Positions 18,024 to 26,852 of a DNA stretch of 55,178 nucleotides are shown here, piece by piece. This stretch comes from an uncultured Lachnospiraceae bacterium. Lineage in GTDB: Bacteria > Bacillota > Clostridia > Lachnospirales > Lachnospiraceae. Numbering within the stretch: position 1 is the stretch's first letter; each line of letters begins with the position of its first letter. The position numbers were made by a program, and so were the translations under genes. The notes below the pieces were generated by a model that was not told the DNA's origin, did no database searches, and saw nothing but the letters and a program-made list of their open reading frames with translations. The stretch lies in NCBI GenBank assembly GCA_946407725.1, contig CAMJPM010000008.1, positions 1 to 55,178 of the forward strand, read 5' to 3'.

Positions 18024-19766
18024 TCATTCGGCCAGCGGCTTTATAAGGAAGGCACTGCGGTTAAAACTCATGGTAGTCAGGTGGCGCCGGTCCTCCCCCA
18101 GCTTTTCCATATAAGCGGAGACAGCAAAGGCTGCAAGGGAGGTGACGCTAACATCTTCCTCCGATATGTCGAAGAGCACTCCATCGTCCTTCGTGATGAT
18201 CTGAACTCCCTCCGGCCGGAGAAATATGGTACACTCGCTGAGAACCTGCTTACCCTCGTTCTTTTCGTAAATAAGCATGTACAGTTCTTCGATCAGCAGC
18301 TTTATACGTCCCACGGTACGCTTATCCACATCATTTTCCTTCAGCAGTGCCTCCACATTTTTCTGCAGTCCGATGATCTCATTCGGATCTACTTTTAGCT
18401 GGAACAGGAAGGACTTGTCACTCCCCGGCACTTTGGTGAGTAACAGCGGCCATTCCTCCTTACCATAACGCATTTTAACAAAAATCATCAGTAAAGCATA
18501 GGCCATTGCGGGCGCTATGGCAAACCCGGCAAACATTCCAGGTACTCCCAGAGCCTTGCCAAGGATCACAGCGAGACTTGCACTTAAGACCACATCTCTT
18601 AGTGCGCAGACCACCACTCCCAGAAGGATCTGATTGATCACCAGATAATATGAGCTGATCAGGTACAGGATGCTTATAAATGCGGCTCCAAGGGCTGTCA
18701 CCCGGATACCTGTCACGGCCATACCCATAAGCTCTGGCTGTGTGATATTCAGTACCATTGGCACAAAGGGCGCAATGATCAAAAGAACAAGGGTGACCAA
18801 AATCCCCTCTATAATGGCAGTCCGGTTTGACAGATCATAGCTTGAGCGCAGTCCGCTCTGGTTTTCCTCTCCCAGATAAACGCTGAAGATTGGTGCGGAT
18901 GCCTGTCCGATGCCGTCGAAGAGCAACTGAAACTCCCGGCTTAAGGTGATGACGGATGCCAGGATAAGGTATTCCGGTCCGAACTGTGCGCCGATAAAGG
19001 CATTGAGAACGGCGGTCAATATGGCAAAAAAGAGATAACAGCTGGAATCAATGATACTGTAACGAAAGACCTTGCCCAAAACCTCCGGGGAAAAATACAG
19101 ATTCCAGCGGAGGGTGTTGCTTTTCCTCTTAAAATGCACCATAAGGATCAAAACAGCGATCACGTAGAATGTGCATGATGCCAGGCCAATTCCGCGTATT
19201 CCTATAAAATGACTTAAGATAATGGAAAATGTTATATTTCCCAAGCCCTGTACAGCGTTGGCTATCGTTGAAACTGTCTCGTCTCCATCACTGTAAACTG
19301 TGGCAGCCAGAAGCGACTGCATCGGAATGATGAGGATTGTAAAACGCATCCAGAAAAGATACCCTCTTGCCTGGTTCAGTATCTCTTCCGAAGGAGAAGA
19401 ACTGAGAAGATACATCTCCCCGAACAGACAAGTCAGCAGAAACAGCACGACACCCATAATTATGGACATCAGTACTCCCAGTCCAAAGACCTGGTCTGCC
19501 CTCTCCTTATTGAATTTCCCCATCTCTGTTGTGTACAGAATAGGCACTCCCAGTGATATCACCGAGCCAAAAAAAGCTCCAAGGGAATAGAGGGGCGTCA
19601 CCAGCGTAACTCCGGCCACGGCATCGGAGCCGATGACAGAACCGGCAATAATGGAATCTGACATCAGCATGACGGAAACCACCATCATGGTCAGCGTTCC
19701 CCCAAGCAGCATGGAAAAAAACTTATTTGACATCATTGTCGGTTGCTTTTTAGTGAATAGCTGCAT
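18024..19766 (-). CDS. MATE transporter fused to a degenerate RsbW-like ATPase domain (copy 2)
   Basis: The 580-residue protein has about 12 membrane helices of the MATE/MOP flippase fold (residues 1-440, e.g. LMSDSIIAGSVIGSDAVAGV). Residues about 455-580 form a soluble domain that matches the HATPase_c_2 fold of anti-sigma kinases: KLLIEELYMLIYEKN stands at the N box, but the expected Asn is replaced, and ITKDDGVLFDISEED stands at the G1 box. Standard MATE proteins end near residue 450, so this is a true fusion. It overlaps the first MATE gene by 17 bases and precedes the PP2C gene. The domain may bind the STAS or RsbW proteins of the same operon and couple transport to the switch; that is inference. 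Confidence 0.88.
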   Translation of the reverse strand: MQLFTKKQPTMMSNKFFSMLLGGTLTMMVVSVMLMSDSIIAGSVIGSDAVAGVTLVTPLYSLGAFFGSVISLGVPILYTTEMGKFNKERADQVFGLGVLMSIIMGVVLFLLTCLFGEMYLLSSSPSEEILNQARGYLFWMRFTILIIPMQSLLAATVYSDGDETVSTIANAVQGLGNITFSIILSHFIGIRGIGLASCTFYVIAVLILMVHFKRKSNTLRWNLYFSPEVLGKVFRYSIIDSSCYLFFAILTAVLNAFIGAQFGPEYLILASVITLSREFQLLFDGIGQASAPIFSVYLGEENQSGLRSSYDLSNRTAIIEGILVTLVLLIIAPFVPMVLNITQPELMGMAVTGIRVTALGAAFISILYLISSYYLVINQILLGVVVCALRDVVLSASLAVILGKALGVPGMFAGFAIAPAMAYALLMIFVKMRYGKEEWPLLLTKVPGSDKSFLFQLKVDPNEIIGLQKNVEALLKENDVDKRTVGRIKLLIEELYMLIYEKNEGKQVLSECTIFLRPEGVQIITKDDGVLFDISEEDVSVTSLAAFAVSAYMEKLGEDRRHLTTMSFNRSAFLIKPLAE

Positions 19767-21504
19767 TTGACGTATTCCTCCCGGTAAGGGTTATGCATAC
19801 AATATTCATCCTGTAGACATAGCTATAGGAAATGGTTTCTTTACCACCCTGCGCCATTATATTTTCTGATACCGATGGCGGCAGGTCCCGGCGTTGTCCC
19901 AGACTGCGTATGAATAACTCTGCCTTCTCTCCTGTATCCCTCAGCCTTATGTGAATATACTTAGAGTGCCGGCGCATGTCTGAAACCAGTTCTTCCGCAG
20001 AGTGAACCACAGCATCTAAAATGCCAGGGTCTGAAATGACACCCGGTAATGCTTCTCTAAGCTTCTTAAGTTCTGATGCTGTGTCCGTTTCATTTCCCAG
20101 TATCTCATATTCAAGGAGCGTAGTCCCTGAATAGAATTCTTCAGGCAGTAATAAGAGCCGGTCAAATCCTCTGCCTGTCCTTGCAGCAATAAACAGCACC
20201 AATGGGATAAGCAGGAACAGACCGATCACCTGATTGCCGGTGATAGAGAGCCATATCCCGTCTTTCCCAAGAACCGGGATCAGAAACATCATCATGAGCA
20301 CATACAAACAGGAATCCGGGATGATCGCAAAGGCCATGGAGAGGTTGAACCGTTTCGTAGCTTCATAATACAGCGTAAACATATATACTGTATGCATAAC
20401 CGGGGTAAAGATCATACAAAGCAGTACCCCCCTTAAAATATCCTGTGATAATTCCATTCCGCATAAAGCCGAAAGCACCGGAGCTGAAACATAAAACAAC
20501 ACAGCCCAGACAACAGACATCACCGTGCCCATGACCCATCCCTGCTGCCATACAATCTCTATGCTGTTCACATCCCTTTCCTCATAGAATACACCAAACA
20601 GAGGCTCTGTCGCAATAGCCGCCCCTTTTATGGTTCCGGAGGCAAAATAGGAGATGTTACAGACCACCTCAGCTGCGGGCAGGATCATCTGATCGCCGGG
20701 AAAACCTGAAAGTATCAGATTATTCTGAATACCCATCACGATATTTTCCGCAAAGTAGTCCGCTGCTGCCGGAAATCCGCATCTGACGGTTTCAGCGATC
20801 TCCCTGGGACGAAGGATCAGCGGACGGTATCCCAGCCGGACCTTCATGATACGCAGAATAATAATTCCTCCGATAAATTCCGCAAGCCCTCCCGCAGAGG
20901 TTCCGATCCCCAGTCCCGCCAGCTTCATATCAGCAGGAAAATGAGTTGCACAAAGGATGGATACGATAAGATTGACCGCCACATTGATCCCTCCCAGTGT
21001 TGCGCGCGAGGCCTGAAACCCGAAGACATTCATTACCTCCTGAAGGATCATCCCCAAAGCGGTCAAAAACACTATGGGAGAGCAGAACATAAGATATATC
21101 ACCGCATTATGCCGGGTAACAGGATCCACCATATCACCGCCGCAAAGAAGAACAATGCTGTCCGAAAAGGCAAAAATAAGTATGGCGAACACAATCCCCG
21201 CAAAACATACAAGGGTCGCACCCCCGTAAAATGCTCTCTGAAATCCCCGGTCGTCCGCCCGGCTCTTTGCCCAGATCATCCTTAGCCCGCTGCCGTGGAT
21301 AAGGGAATATATTACTGCCGCCAAAACCCCATACCCCGGAACGCCCAGTGCCACTGCCGCGATGCCGGCTGCCCCAAGATTCCAGCCCGCGATAATGCTG
21401 TCGATCATCAGGGTGATATTAAAAATAAGCCCGTACAATACAGCCCCGGGATATAATGATACAATATTATTCCATATCACCTTTCCTGAAGATTCCTCAG
21501 GCAT
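19750..21504 (-). CDS. MATE transporter fused to a degenerate RsbW-like ATPase domain (copy 1)
   Basis: A 584-residue MATE-family protein (helices in residues about 10-445, e.g. LMIDSIIAGWNLGAAGIAAV) with a C-terminal extension of about 125 residues. In the extension VVHSAEELVSDMRRHSK aligns to the N box of RsbW-like ATPases, but the Asn is replaced and no DxGxG box is visible, so ATP binding is doubtful. It is a paralogue of the downstream copy, not a simple duplication: the two differ strongly in sequence. Located 37 bases after the PAP2 gene. MATE proteins move drugs or, in the MOP superfamily, lipid-linked molecules; the lipid genes next door suggest a lipid-type substrate. Confidence 0.86.
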   Translation of the reverse strand: MPEESSGKVIWNNIVSLYPGAVLYGLIFNITLMIDSIIAGWNLGAAGIAAVALGVPGYGVLAAVIYSLIHGSGLRMIWAKSRADDRGFQRAFYGGATLVCFAGIVFAILIFAFSDSIVLLCGGDMVDPVTRHNAVIYLMFCSPIVFLTALGMILQEVMNVFGFQASRATLGGINVAVNLIVSILCATHFPADMKLAGLGIGTSAGGLAEFIGGIIILRIMKVRLGYRPLILRPREIAETVRCGFPAAADYFAENIVMGIQNNLILSGFPGDQMILPAAEVVCNISYFASGTIKGAAIATEPLFGVFYEERDVNSIEIVWQQGWVMGTVMSVVWAVLFYVSAPVLSALCGMELSQDILRGVLLCMIFTPVMHTVYMFTLYYEATKRFNLSMAFAIIPDSCLYVLMMMFLIPVLGKDGIWLSITGNQVIGLFLLIPLVLFIAARTGRGFDRLLLLPEEFYSGTTLLEYEILGNETDTASELKKLREALPGVISDPGILDAVVHSAEELVSDMRRHSKYIHIRLRDTGEKAELFIRSLGQRRDLPPSVSENIMAQGGKETISYSYVYRMNIVCITLTGRNTSNAAIH

Positions 21505-21541
21505 ATTTACACTCCCCGTCCGCGCTTTTAATTGAAAATCA

Positions 21542-22198
21542 TTACGCCCTTCCCTGCCGGCAGGTTACCCTTGAAGAAATAAAATAACTCAATTCGGCAA
21601 GAAGAACCCCGGAGATCACATCAGCGATCACGTGCTGCTTTACGGTAAGGGTTGATATACATACAGCGAACGCAATGATAAACGATACTGCCCTGTACCA
21701 TTTTGGGATCTCCCTTTTTCCACGTACTCCGATCCAGCACAGATAGCTTACAAAGCAGTGTATGGATGGCAGCAGGTTATCTGCGCTGTCCATTCTGTAT
21801 GTGGTCTCTATCAATGATAACAATCCCTTTGCATCACTTATCACCGGCCTGTCCATTGTAGTCGGAAAGAGAACAAACAGAATGAAGCATATGGTCTCTC
21901 CGATAAAATGGGATATAATAAAGCAGCGTCCTCCGGACTTATCACATCGTATCCCAAGATAATAATTTATTCCCCAGAAAATGCTGCATCCCCAATATAT
22001 CAGTATTGTCCAGGGTATAAAAGGAATGATGTTATCGAGAACAGAAGTCAGATTGTGATGGTAAAAACCCTTTGATATCAATCTCCCGCCGGAATATATA
22101 AGGAAATTATATGATGCTGCCAGTATGATCAAAAGGATTGCAGTTCCTGTATTCTTTATTCCGGAGCGCAGTCTGTCCTCATCCTTCATATATTGCAT
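21542..22198 (-). CDS. PAP2-superfamily membrane phosphatase
   Basis: The 218-residue protein has about six membrane helices and the three PAP2 motifs: MDRPVIS (weak first motif), PSIHCFVSYL (PSxH) and STLTVKQHVIADVISG (SxxxxxHxxxD). Such enzymes dephosphorylate phosphatidic acid, phosphatidylglycerophosphate or undecaprenyl diphosphate at the outer membrane face, or act as lipid phosphotransferases. The ATG at 22198 follows AAGGCAGG and overlaps the end of psd by 20 bases; a GTG one codon earlier is also possible. The close coupling to pssA and psd suggests a phospholipid substrate. Confidence 0.88.
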   Translation of the reverse strand: MQYMKDEDRLRSGIKNTGTAILLIILAASYNFLIYSGGRLISKGFYHHNLTSVLDNIIPFIPWTILIYWGCSIFWGINYYLGIRCDKSGGRCFIISHFIGETICFILFVLFPTTMDRPVISDAKGLLSLIETTYRMDSADNLLPSIHCFVSYLCWIGVRGKREIPKWYRAVSFIIAFAVCISTLTVKQHVIADVISGVLLAELSYFISSRVTCRQGRA

Positions 22199-23003
22199 CA
22201 CCTGCCTTAACAGGTATCTCTCCGCCGCTTTTAATTCTGCCGGAAAGCCCTCGGTTTAACTCTATTCTTTGTTCCGTAAGGACAATGATCGTGGAGCCCC
22301 CATACTCAAAATATCCCTTTTCTTCGCCGCCTGATACCATTTCTCCGGGCTTAAAAGCCGGGTTATTCGTTATCTTTCCCACAAGCATGGCTCCGACTTC
22401 CATCTGGACAACCTTCCCCATCCTTTTACTTTCAATAACAGTATACTCACGGCTATTTTCCGTGAATACCGGAAATCTTTCCAATGCCGCCGGCCTCACA
22501 CAGTGAAGCACACCCTTTATTTTCCTTCTTCGGATAATCCTTCCGTCTGTACAGAATACATACCTATGATAGTTTGCCGGTGTTAGCCTGAAAATAAACG
22601 CCGTCCCTCCGGCAAATGCATCTGCCATCGCTTTATCTCTTAAAAGAGACTCTATGCTGTATCTGCAATGCTTGATATCAAAGACTGCATCACTGCTTAT
22701 TTCTTTTACTGTAAGAAACCCGTCGCAGGGGGACTGCAGCTCCGGTTCCGGCTCCGGATTAAGCTTACGTTTCCGTCTCCTGGTAAAAAAATCATTAAAT
22801 GAACGGTATCCCCCCTCCGGGATGACATACTGCCGAAGGTCTATATTGTTTTTCTTTACAAATCCGGGTATCAGAAATGCCGAAATTCTAGATGAAAAAA
22901 AAGCCGATAATGCCCTGGACAGATAAGGATTTACAAGGATTTTCAGCATTATCCTGCCGGGAACCGTCCTGTACAGGAACAATACGATTCCTGACTCCTT
23001 CAT
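22179..23003 (-). CDS. psd: Phosphatidylserine decarboxylase proenzyme
   Basis: A 274-residue Psd that makes phosphatidylethanolamine from phosphatidylserine at the membrane. The C-terminal motif YFEYGGSTIIVL corresponds to the (F/L)GST self-cleavage site whose Ser becomes the pyruvoyl group. Other family segments are FNDFFTRRRKRKL, SPCDGFLTV, FRLTPANYHRYVF and VGAMLVGKI. Its ATG overlaps the stop of pssA by 4 bases (ATGA), so the two steps of the pathway are translationally coupled. Confidence 0.94.
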   Translation of the reverse strand: MKESGIVLFLYRTVPGRIMLKILVNPYLSRALSAFFSSRISAFLIPGFVKKNNIDLRQYVIPEGGYRSFNDFFTRRRKRKLNPEPEPELQSPCDGFLTVKEISSDAVFDIKHCRYSIESLLRDKAMADAFAGGTAFIFRLTPANYHRYVFCTDGRIIRRRKIKGVLHCVRPAALERFPVFTENSREYTVIESKRMGKVVQMEVGAMLVGKITNNPAFKPGEMVSGGEEKGYFEYGGSTIIVLTEQRIELNRGLSGRIKSGGEIPVKAGDAIYEG

Positions 23004-23644
23004 ACCAGATCCCAGCCAATGAAGAGTAATCCCAGAGCTTCCAGCAGACCGAAAACTATCAGAAACGCCTTGCCCTTGAGATCGGGCTTTTTAATTTCAA
23101 AAGGTGACAGGAAACCTGCCCCGCAGAAAACAAGCAGTAATATATACGGAATTACGCCCCTGAAGATTTTTTCCTCCTGCAATAGGAATATTACCGGCAG
23201 CATAACCGCAATGCTTGTGACCGGAAGCCCTGTAAAATGTGTTCTTTTCCCTTCAGATTTGTCCTGCCTTTTCTCTTCGCACACATTGAAATAGGACAGC
23301 CTGATAACTGCCGCAAGAGCATATAATGAGGAAATTATCCCGGCAAATGTGGTTCTTCCGGATATCATATATAAGAAAATTCCGGGCATGATGCCAAAAC
23401 CAATAAGGTCACATAAGGAATCTATCTGGATACCGAAACGTTTTTCTTCTTTAGTCCTGTTCTTTGTATTGGCCACCGTCCCGTCCAGCATATCAAACAG
23501 TCCGGCAAGCATAAGTAAAATAACCGAATCCCAGTAGCGTTCATTTATTGCCATGAGAATGGCACGAAATGAACAGAACATCCCCAGATAGGTTAAGATC
23601 ACAGTATAGTCATAGTATCCCAAAAGTCGTTTTTTGTTTTCCAT
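23000..23644 (-). CDS. pssA: CDP-diacylglycerol-serine O-phosphatidyltransferase
   Basis: A 214-residue integral membrane enzyme of the CDP-alcohol phosphatidyltransferase family, making phosphatidylserine from CDP-diacylglycerol and serine. The signature runs DGTVAN...GIQIDSLCD, matching DGxxA(R)x8-9GxxxDxxxD, with Asn in place of the usual Arg after the Ala. Six to eight hydrophobic helices follow. The pairing with psd confirms serine as the alcohol. It starts 10 bases after the DedA-like gene. Confidence 0.92.
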   Translation of the reverse strand: MENKKRLLGYYDYTVILTYLGMFCSFRAILMAINERYWDSVILLMLAGLFDMLDGTVANTKNRTKEEKRFGIQIDSLCDLIGFGIMPGIFLYMISGRTTFAGIISSLYALAAVIRLSYFNVCEEKRQDKSEGKRTHFTGLPVTSIAVMLPVIFLLQEEKIFRGVIPYILLLVFCGAGFLSPFEIKKPDLKGKAFLIVFGLLEALGLLFIGWDLV

Positions 23645-23654
23645 TTTTCCCCCA

Positions 23655-24281
23655 TTATCTGATCAGCCCGAAAGCATAACTGTACGCAAAGATACACCAG
23701 GGTTTCCCCAGAATGATTATCCATATGAATTTCTTCGCATTCATTTTTATAAGACCTGAAAAGTAACATAAAAAATCATCCGGGAAAAGCGGCAGCAGCG
23801 TTGCAACAAATAAAAACAGATCATACGAGCGATGCCTGTTTATCTTTTCAACCCATTTGTCATACTGTTTCTTCGGAAACAGCAGAAGCAATGCTTTCAG
23901 TCCATATTTTCTCGCTATAAAATATGCCGCTATGGATCCCAGAGATATTCCGATATAATTACATAAGAATCCGGTCATGGTTCCAAATGAAACCGCACCT
24001 ACAATGCACCCAAGATAACCGGGCACAACAGGTACTATAACCTGAAATGCCTGGAAAAGCGTCAAAACAATGGGCGCAGCCGGTCCGAACCCGCAAATAT
24101 AAGCCTGGAATTCAGAAACGCTTGAAATTTTCTGCCCTGCAATGATCTTAATGAAAATTACAGTAAGCAGTATGAGGATTATAAGCGTTACTGCCCTGAT
24201 CTTTTTCCCTGTTGATTCCGAATCCATAAAGTTAGGTGAATATACTCCCTTTTTTATATTTCGCTTTCTATAATACCACAT
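23655..24281 (-). CDS. TVP38/TMEM64 (DedA-related) membrane protein
   Basis: The 208-residue protein has an N-terminal helix and the conserved VTT domain: FGPAAPIVLTLFQAFQVIVP, VPGYLGCIVGAVSFGTMTGF, IGISLGSIAAYFIARKYG and LFPDDFLCYFSG. Family members (YdjX/YtxB, DedA superfamily) are implicated in lipid scrambling or transport across the membrane. It is the first gene of the tightly packed lipid operon and starts 47 bases after the C_GCAxxG gene. Confidence 0.9.
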   Translation of the reverse strand: MWYYRKRNIKKGVYSPNFMDSESTGKKIRAVTLIILILLTVIFIKIIAGQKISSVSEFQAYICGFGPAAPIVLTLFQAFQVIVPVVPGYLGCIVGAVSFGTMTGFLCNYIGISLGSIAAYFIARKYGLKALLLLFPKKQYDKWVEKINRHRSYDLFLFVATLLPLFPDDFLCYFSGLIKMNAKKFIWIIILGKPWCIFAYSYAFGLIR

Positions 24282-24328
24282 TTATCCTGAAAGGTGAAAT
24301 ATCCGGCGCCTAATATAAAATGCATTAG

Positions 24329-24802
24329 TTATTTCACAGGATTCTCTTTAATATACCATTCAAGTATCTCTGCGGCATCCCCGATCATTTCCGGGCAGGG
24401 ACGCTTTTTGTAATACTCATCAGTCCGTTTTTCCGGTTCCGGGTTATCATGCCGGACATTAAGATTTAAGAGTTCCCGGCAGACTATGGATCCATGCTTT
24501 TCCTCAAATCTGTGTGCCAGCTCCTGTATTCTGGCATAGTGCTCCGCCTTTAGCCTGTCGTCCCCGGGTTCTTCATATCCATATAACAGGCCTGCCGCCA
24601 TAAACATGCCGCTGACAGCGCCGCATACCTCCCTGAGCCTTCCCATCCCTCCTCCAAAAGACGAGGACAGCTTAGATAACAGGCTTTTATCAACAGGAAG
24701 CATGTCTTCAAATGCCAGTACGATTGACTGGGAACAGTTATAGCCCTTCCTGAAATTTTCCATTGCCGCTTCTCTTCTTGTCTTATCCGTTACCTTTTCC
24801 AA
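24329..24802 (-). CDS. C_GCAxxG_C_C family redox-type protein
   Basis: A 157-residue protein of the C_GCAxxG_C_C family, common in anaerobes and of unknown function, thought to bind metal or undergo redox. It has the motifs RKGYNCSQSIVLAF and SSFGGGMGRLREVCGAVSGM, then late Cys residues in IVCREL and RPCPEMIGDAAEIL. Soluble. It is upstream of the lipid operon and might be read through into it, or be monocistronic. A 37-bp palindromic repeat lies about 40 bases upstream of its start. Confidence 0.88.
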   Translation of the reverse strand: MEKVTDKTRREAAMENFRKGYNCSQSIVLAFEDMLPVDKSLLSKLSSSFGGGMGRLREVCGAVSGMFMAAGLLYGYEEPGDDRLKAEHYARIQELAHRFEEKHGSIVCRELLNLNVRHDNPEPEKRTDEYYKKRPCPEMIGDAAEILEWYIKENPVK

Positions 24803-24841
24803 AGTCCTGACAAATTTCCTTTCTACATTGCTTTCTCACGC

Positions 24842-24878
24842 GTAACTGTTCAGAACCCTCCGGTTTCTGAATAGATAC
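24842..24878. repeat. 37-bp palindromic element, copy A
   Basis: The copy at 24842-24878 is the reverse complement of the copy at 26853-26889, apart from a few bases in one arm. Its halves are self-complementary (GTATCTATTCAGAA with TTCTGAACAGTTAC) around the core ACCGGAGGGT. It lies in the leader of the C_GCAxxG gene. Confidence 0.85.
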
Positions 24879-25025
24879 GTGCATAACAGCCACCTCTCTT
24901 TTCTCTATATGCGTGATTGTATCATAATATGTCAGTTTCAGCTACAGGAAAACAGATTTAGATTTACCACAGCTTTGTATAACTGAAGTCAAAATGGAAA
25001 AGGCAGGCTTCATATAAAAGAAAAA

Positions 25026-25046
25026 GCAGAGATTTTTGGTCTCTGC
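25026..25046 (-). terminator. Intrinsic terminator after the beta-helix lipoprotein gene
   Basis: Read on the minus strand, GCAGAGA and TCTCTGC form a 7-bp stem followed by TTTTTCTTTT, 20 bases after the stop. A second hairpin, GGGGAGT/ACTCCCC, includes the stop codon itself. Confidence 0.8.
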
Positions 25047-25066
25047 TAATCGCCCGGGGAGTAATT

Positions 25067-26644
25067 TTACTCCCCAGCTTCTGAAAGTTCTGTGACGCCG
25101 GGTTTTCCGTCGGGAGGATTTCCGCCTTCTCCGGGTTTGAAATCAGGAGGTGTATTGCCGTCCCCGGGTTTTCCTTTCGGGGGATTTCCGCCTTCTCCGG
25201 GTTTGAAGTCAGGAGGTGTACTTCCGTCTCCGGGCATTCCGTCAGGAGGATTTCCGCCTTCTCCGGGCTTTCCGTCGGGAGGCGTACCGGGCTTTCCCTG
25301 ACCGTTCATGCTGCTGCTTTCCACTTTGATTTCAATTGCCTCCCCGTTATACAGGGTGCCTTCTGTGTATTCGGTGCCATCGATATAAAGCTTATGTCCG
25401 TTTAGGTCAATTGAATCCTCATCGCATGTAAGTGAACTGATATATGAATCACCTGTCAGAACCCACTTGGAGCCATTCTTTAGTTCCACATAGACATCTC
25501 CGGATTTACCGTCCCCGTTGATAGCACCCTGGTATTCTGAATTATCCGAGAGATAAAGGTTCAGTATTGAAATATCATCTACGGTAATATCGCCGCTTAT
25601 TTCCTGCTCTTCAGTATATAGATTTACTTTACCGCCGTTTGAGCCTTCATTTCCCCATCCTGCGGCAGCTGCCCTTAAAAAAGCTCCGTCTCCGTTGTTT
25701 ACAATAGCTGCTTTTTTAAGATGAATGTCTGCTACTGTATTATTAACGAAGAAAACATCCCCATTCATGTTTGTAAGGCTTCCGCCGTTCATCGTAAATT
25801 CAGCCTTTCCCTCGTCGGCGTCTCCGGACATGGACTGGTATATCATTACCGCCTTGAAATTGTCCGCTTTATCGCTGTTTTTCTTGTTGTTGTCCGCAGT
25901 GAGGGTAACATTATCCAGGGTAACGCTGTTTTTGCCTTCTACCACAATTCCTTCGGATGCGGTGGAACTAAGGAGCGCATCATAAACCGTGATATCCGCA
26001 GTTGAGTATATGGCAGGGGATCCGGTTCCGTCTGTGGAGTAGGTTCCTCCTGTAACAATAACTGTACCGCCGCCGCGGTCTGAACGTATCGCCGCGGAAG
26101 AATTTCCAGTGGTATGTATGGTGAGATTTTCCGCATTCATAGTACCGCCGCCGGTTGTCATTATCCCTCCGGAGCAGTTCCCTTCAGTATTTATCACCGA
26201 ATCGGAAATGTTGACTGTGGTTCCTTCGCCATAGCTGAATACAGCATTAGCGTGGGTTCCGTTTGTATTTACTTCTATGTCTTTAAGATCAAGCGTTGCT
26301 CCGTTTGTAGCAAATACCGCTGAATTTTCTCCGTAAAAATCAGCCTCATCACCCTCGGACTCTCCGGTTTTTGAAACTCTTATCCGGCTATATGAAGCAT
26401 CTTCTCCATCAGCCAGAATGGCATGTTCCCCGTCTGCTGTATTTTCTATAACTTCATCTGAGGAACTGTCAGCATCCTCAGCCACAGTGCTGTCTGGCAA
26501 TTCAGTGGAATTTTCAATCACATCGTTAGCTTCCGGCTTTATGGTAGTTGCTGCGGTACTGATGTTACCGTTACATCCGGTTGCTGCGATAGAAATGGCC
26601 AAGGCTAAAAGTGCTGCATTTTTCCTTATTCTGTGTTTATTCAT
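25067..26644 (-). CDS. Lipoprotein with beta-helix domain and Pro/Gly repeat tail
   Basis: This 525-residue protein begins with a lipoprotein signal (ALLALAISIAATGC, lipobox near residue 24). Residues about 65-440 are repetitive beta-strand segments (GATLDLKDIEVNTNGTHANA, GGGTMNAENLTIHTTGNSSA, SPAIYSTADITVYDALLSST), typical of a right-handed beta-helix as in autotransporter-like or pectate-lyase-like adhesins. Residues about 459-516 hold alternating 11-residue repeats of the types KPGEGGNPPDG and MPGDGSTPPDF, a flexible wall-spanning linker. It probably sits on the outer membrane face. Function is not known; adhesion or carbohydrate binding is inference. Inverted 37-bp repeats flank the gene. 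Confidence 0.8.
   Translation of the reverse strand: MNKHRIRKNAALLALAISIAATGCNGNISTAATTIKPEANDVIENSTELPDSTVAEDADSSSDEVIENTADGEHAILADGEDASYSRIRVSKTGESEGDEADFYGENSAVFATNGATLDLKDIEVNTNGTHANAVFSYGEGTTVNISDSVINTEGNCSGGIMTTGGGTMNAENLTIHTTGNSSAAIRSDRGGGTVIVTGGTYSTDGTGSPAIYSTADITVYDALLSSTASEGIVVEGKNSVTLDNVTLTADNNKKNSDKADNFKAVMIYQSMSGDADEGKAEFTMNGGSLTNMNGDVFFVNNTVADIHLKKAAIVNNGDGAFLRAAAAGWGNEGSNGGKVNLYTEEQEISGDITVDDISILNLYLSDNSEYQGAINGDGKSGDVYVELKNGSKWVLTGDSYISSLTCDEDSIDLNGHKLYIDGTEYTEGTLYNGEAIEIKVESSSMNGQGKPGTPPDGKPGEGGNPPDGMPGDGSTPPDFKPGEGGNPPKGKPGDGNTPPDFKPGEGGNPPDGKPGVTELSEAGE
25097..25270 (-). repeat. 33-bp coding repeat in lipoprotein tail
   Basis: About five units of 33 bp encode alternating KPGEGGNPPDG-like and xPGDGxTPPDF-like peptides, so the higher-order period is 66 bp. 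Copies are highly similar in DNA, so copy number is likely to vary between strains. Confidence 0.85.
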
Positions 26645-26740
26645 AGTCTGTCCTCGTCTTTCCTGTAAGATTTGTTTTCAGGCTATGATATCCGAAGAAT
26701 CTGTTTAAATGATGTTTGATATGTGTAGTTTTTGTGAAGG

Positions 26741-26802
26741 AATGCCAAGGTTTTTAGACGTCACTTGCTTTTCTGCAAGTGACGTATGAAAACCTTGGCA
26801 TT
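26741..26802. repeat. 28-bp inverted repeat (long hairpin)
   Basis: Arms 26741-26768 and 26775-26802 match at 26 of 28 positions and enclose TTTTCT. The arms begin AATGCCAAGG and end in CACTTGC. There is no T-run beyond either arm. Confidence 0.9.
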
Positions 26803-26805
26803 TTG

Positions 26806-26850
26806 GCATTCGGCTCCTCGTGCGAAGCACGACTCTAATGAGCCGAATGC
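26806..26850. repeat. Nested inverted repeat
   Basis: GCATTCGGCTC (26806-26816) pairs perfectly with GAGCCGAATGC (26840-26850). Inside the loop CGTGC and GCACG form a smaller hairpin around GAA. Confidence 0.85.
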
Positions 26851-26852
26851 GC

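Noticed and set aside
25092-25301. Plus-strand open frame of Gly/Pro/Ser repeats
   Set aside because: It is the antisense of the Pro/Gly repeat tail of the lipoprotein; openness is due to base composition.
26741-26802. Long hairpin as terminator of the upstream lipoprotein gene
   Set aside because: It lies almost 200 bases past the stop and lacks a T-run; a repeat element is more likely.
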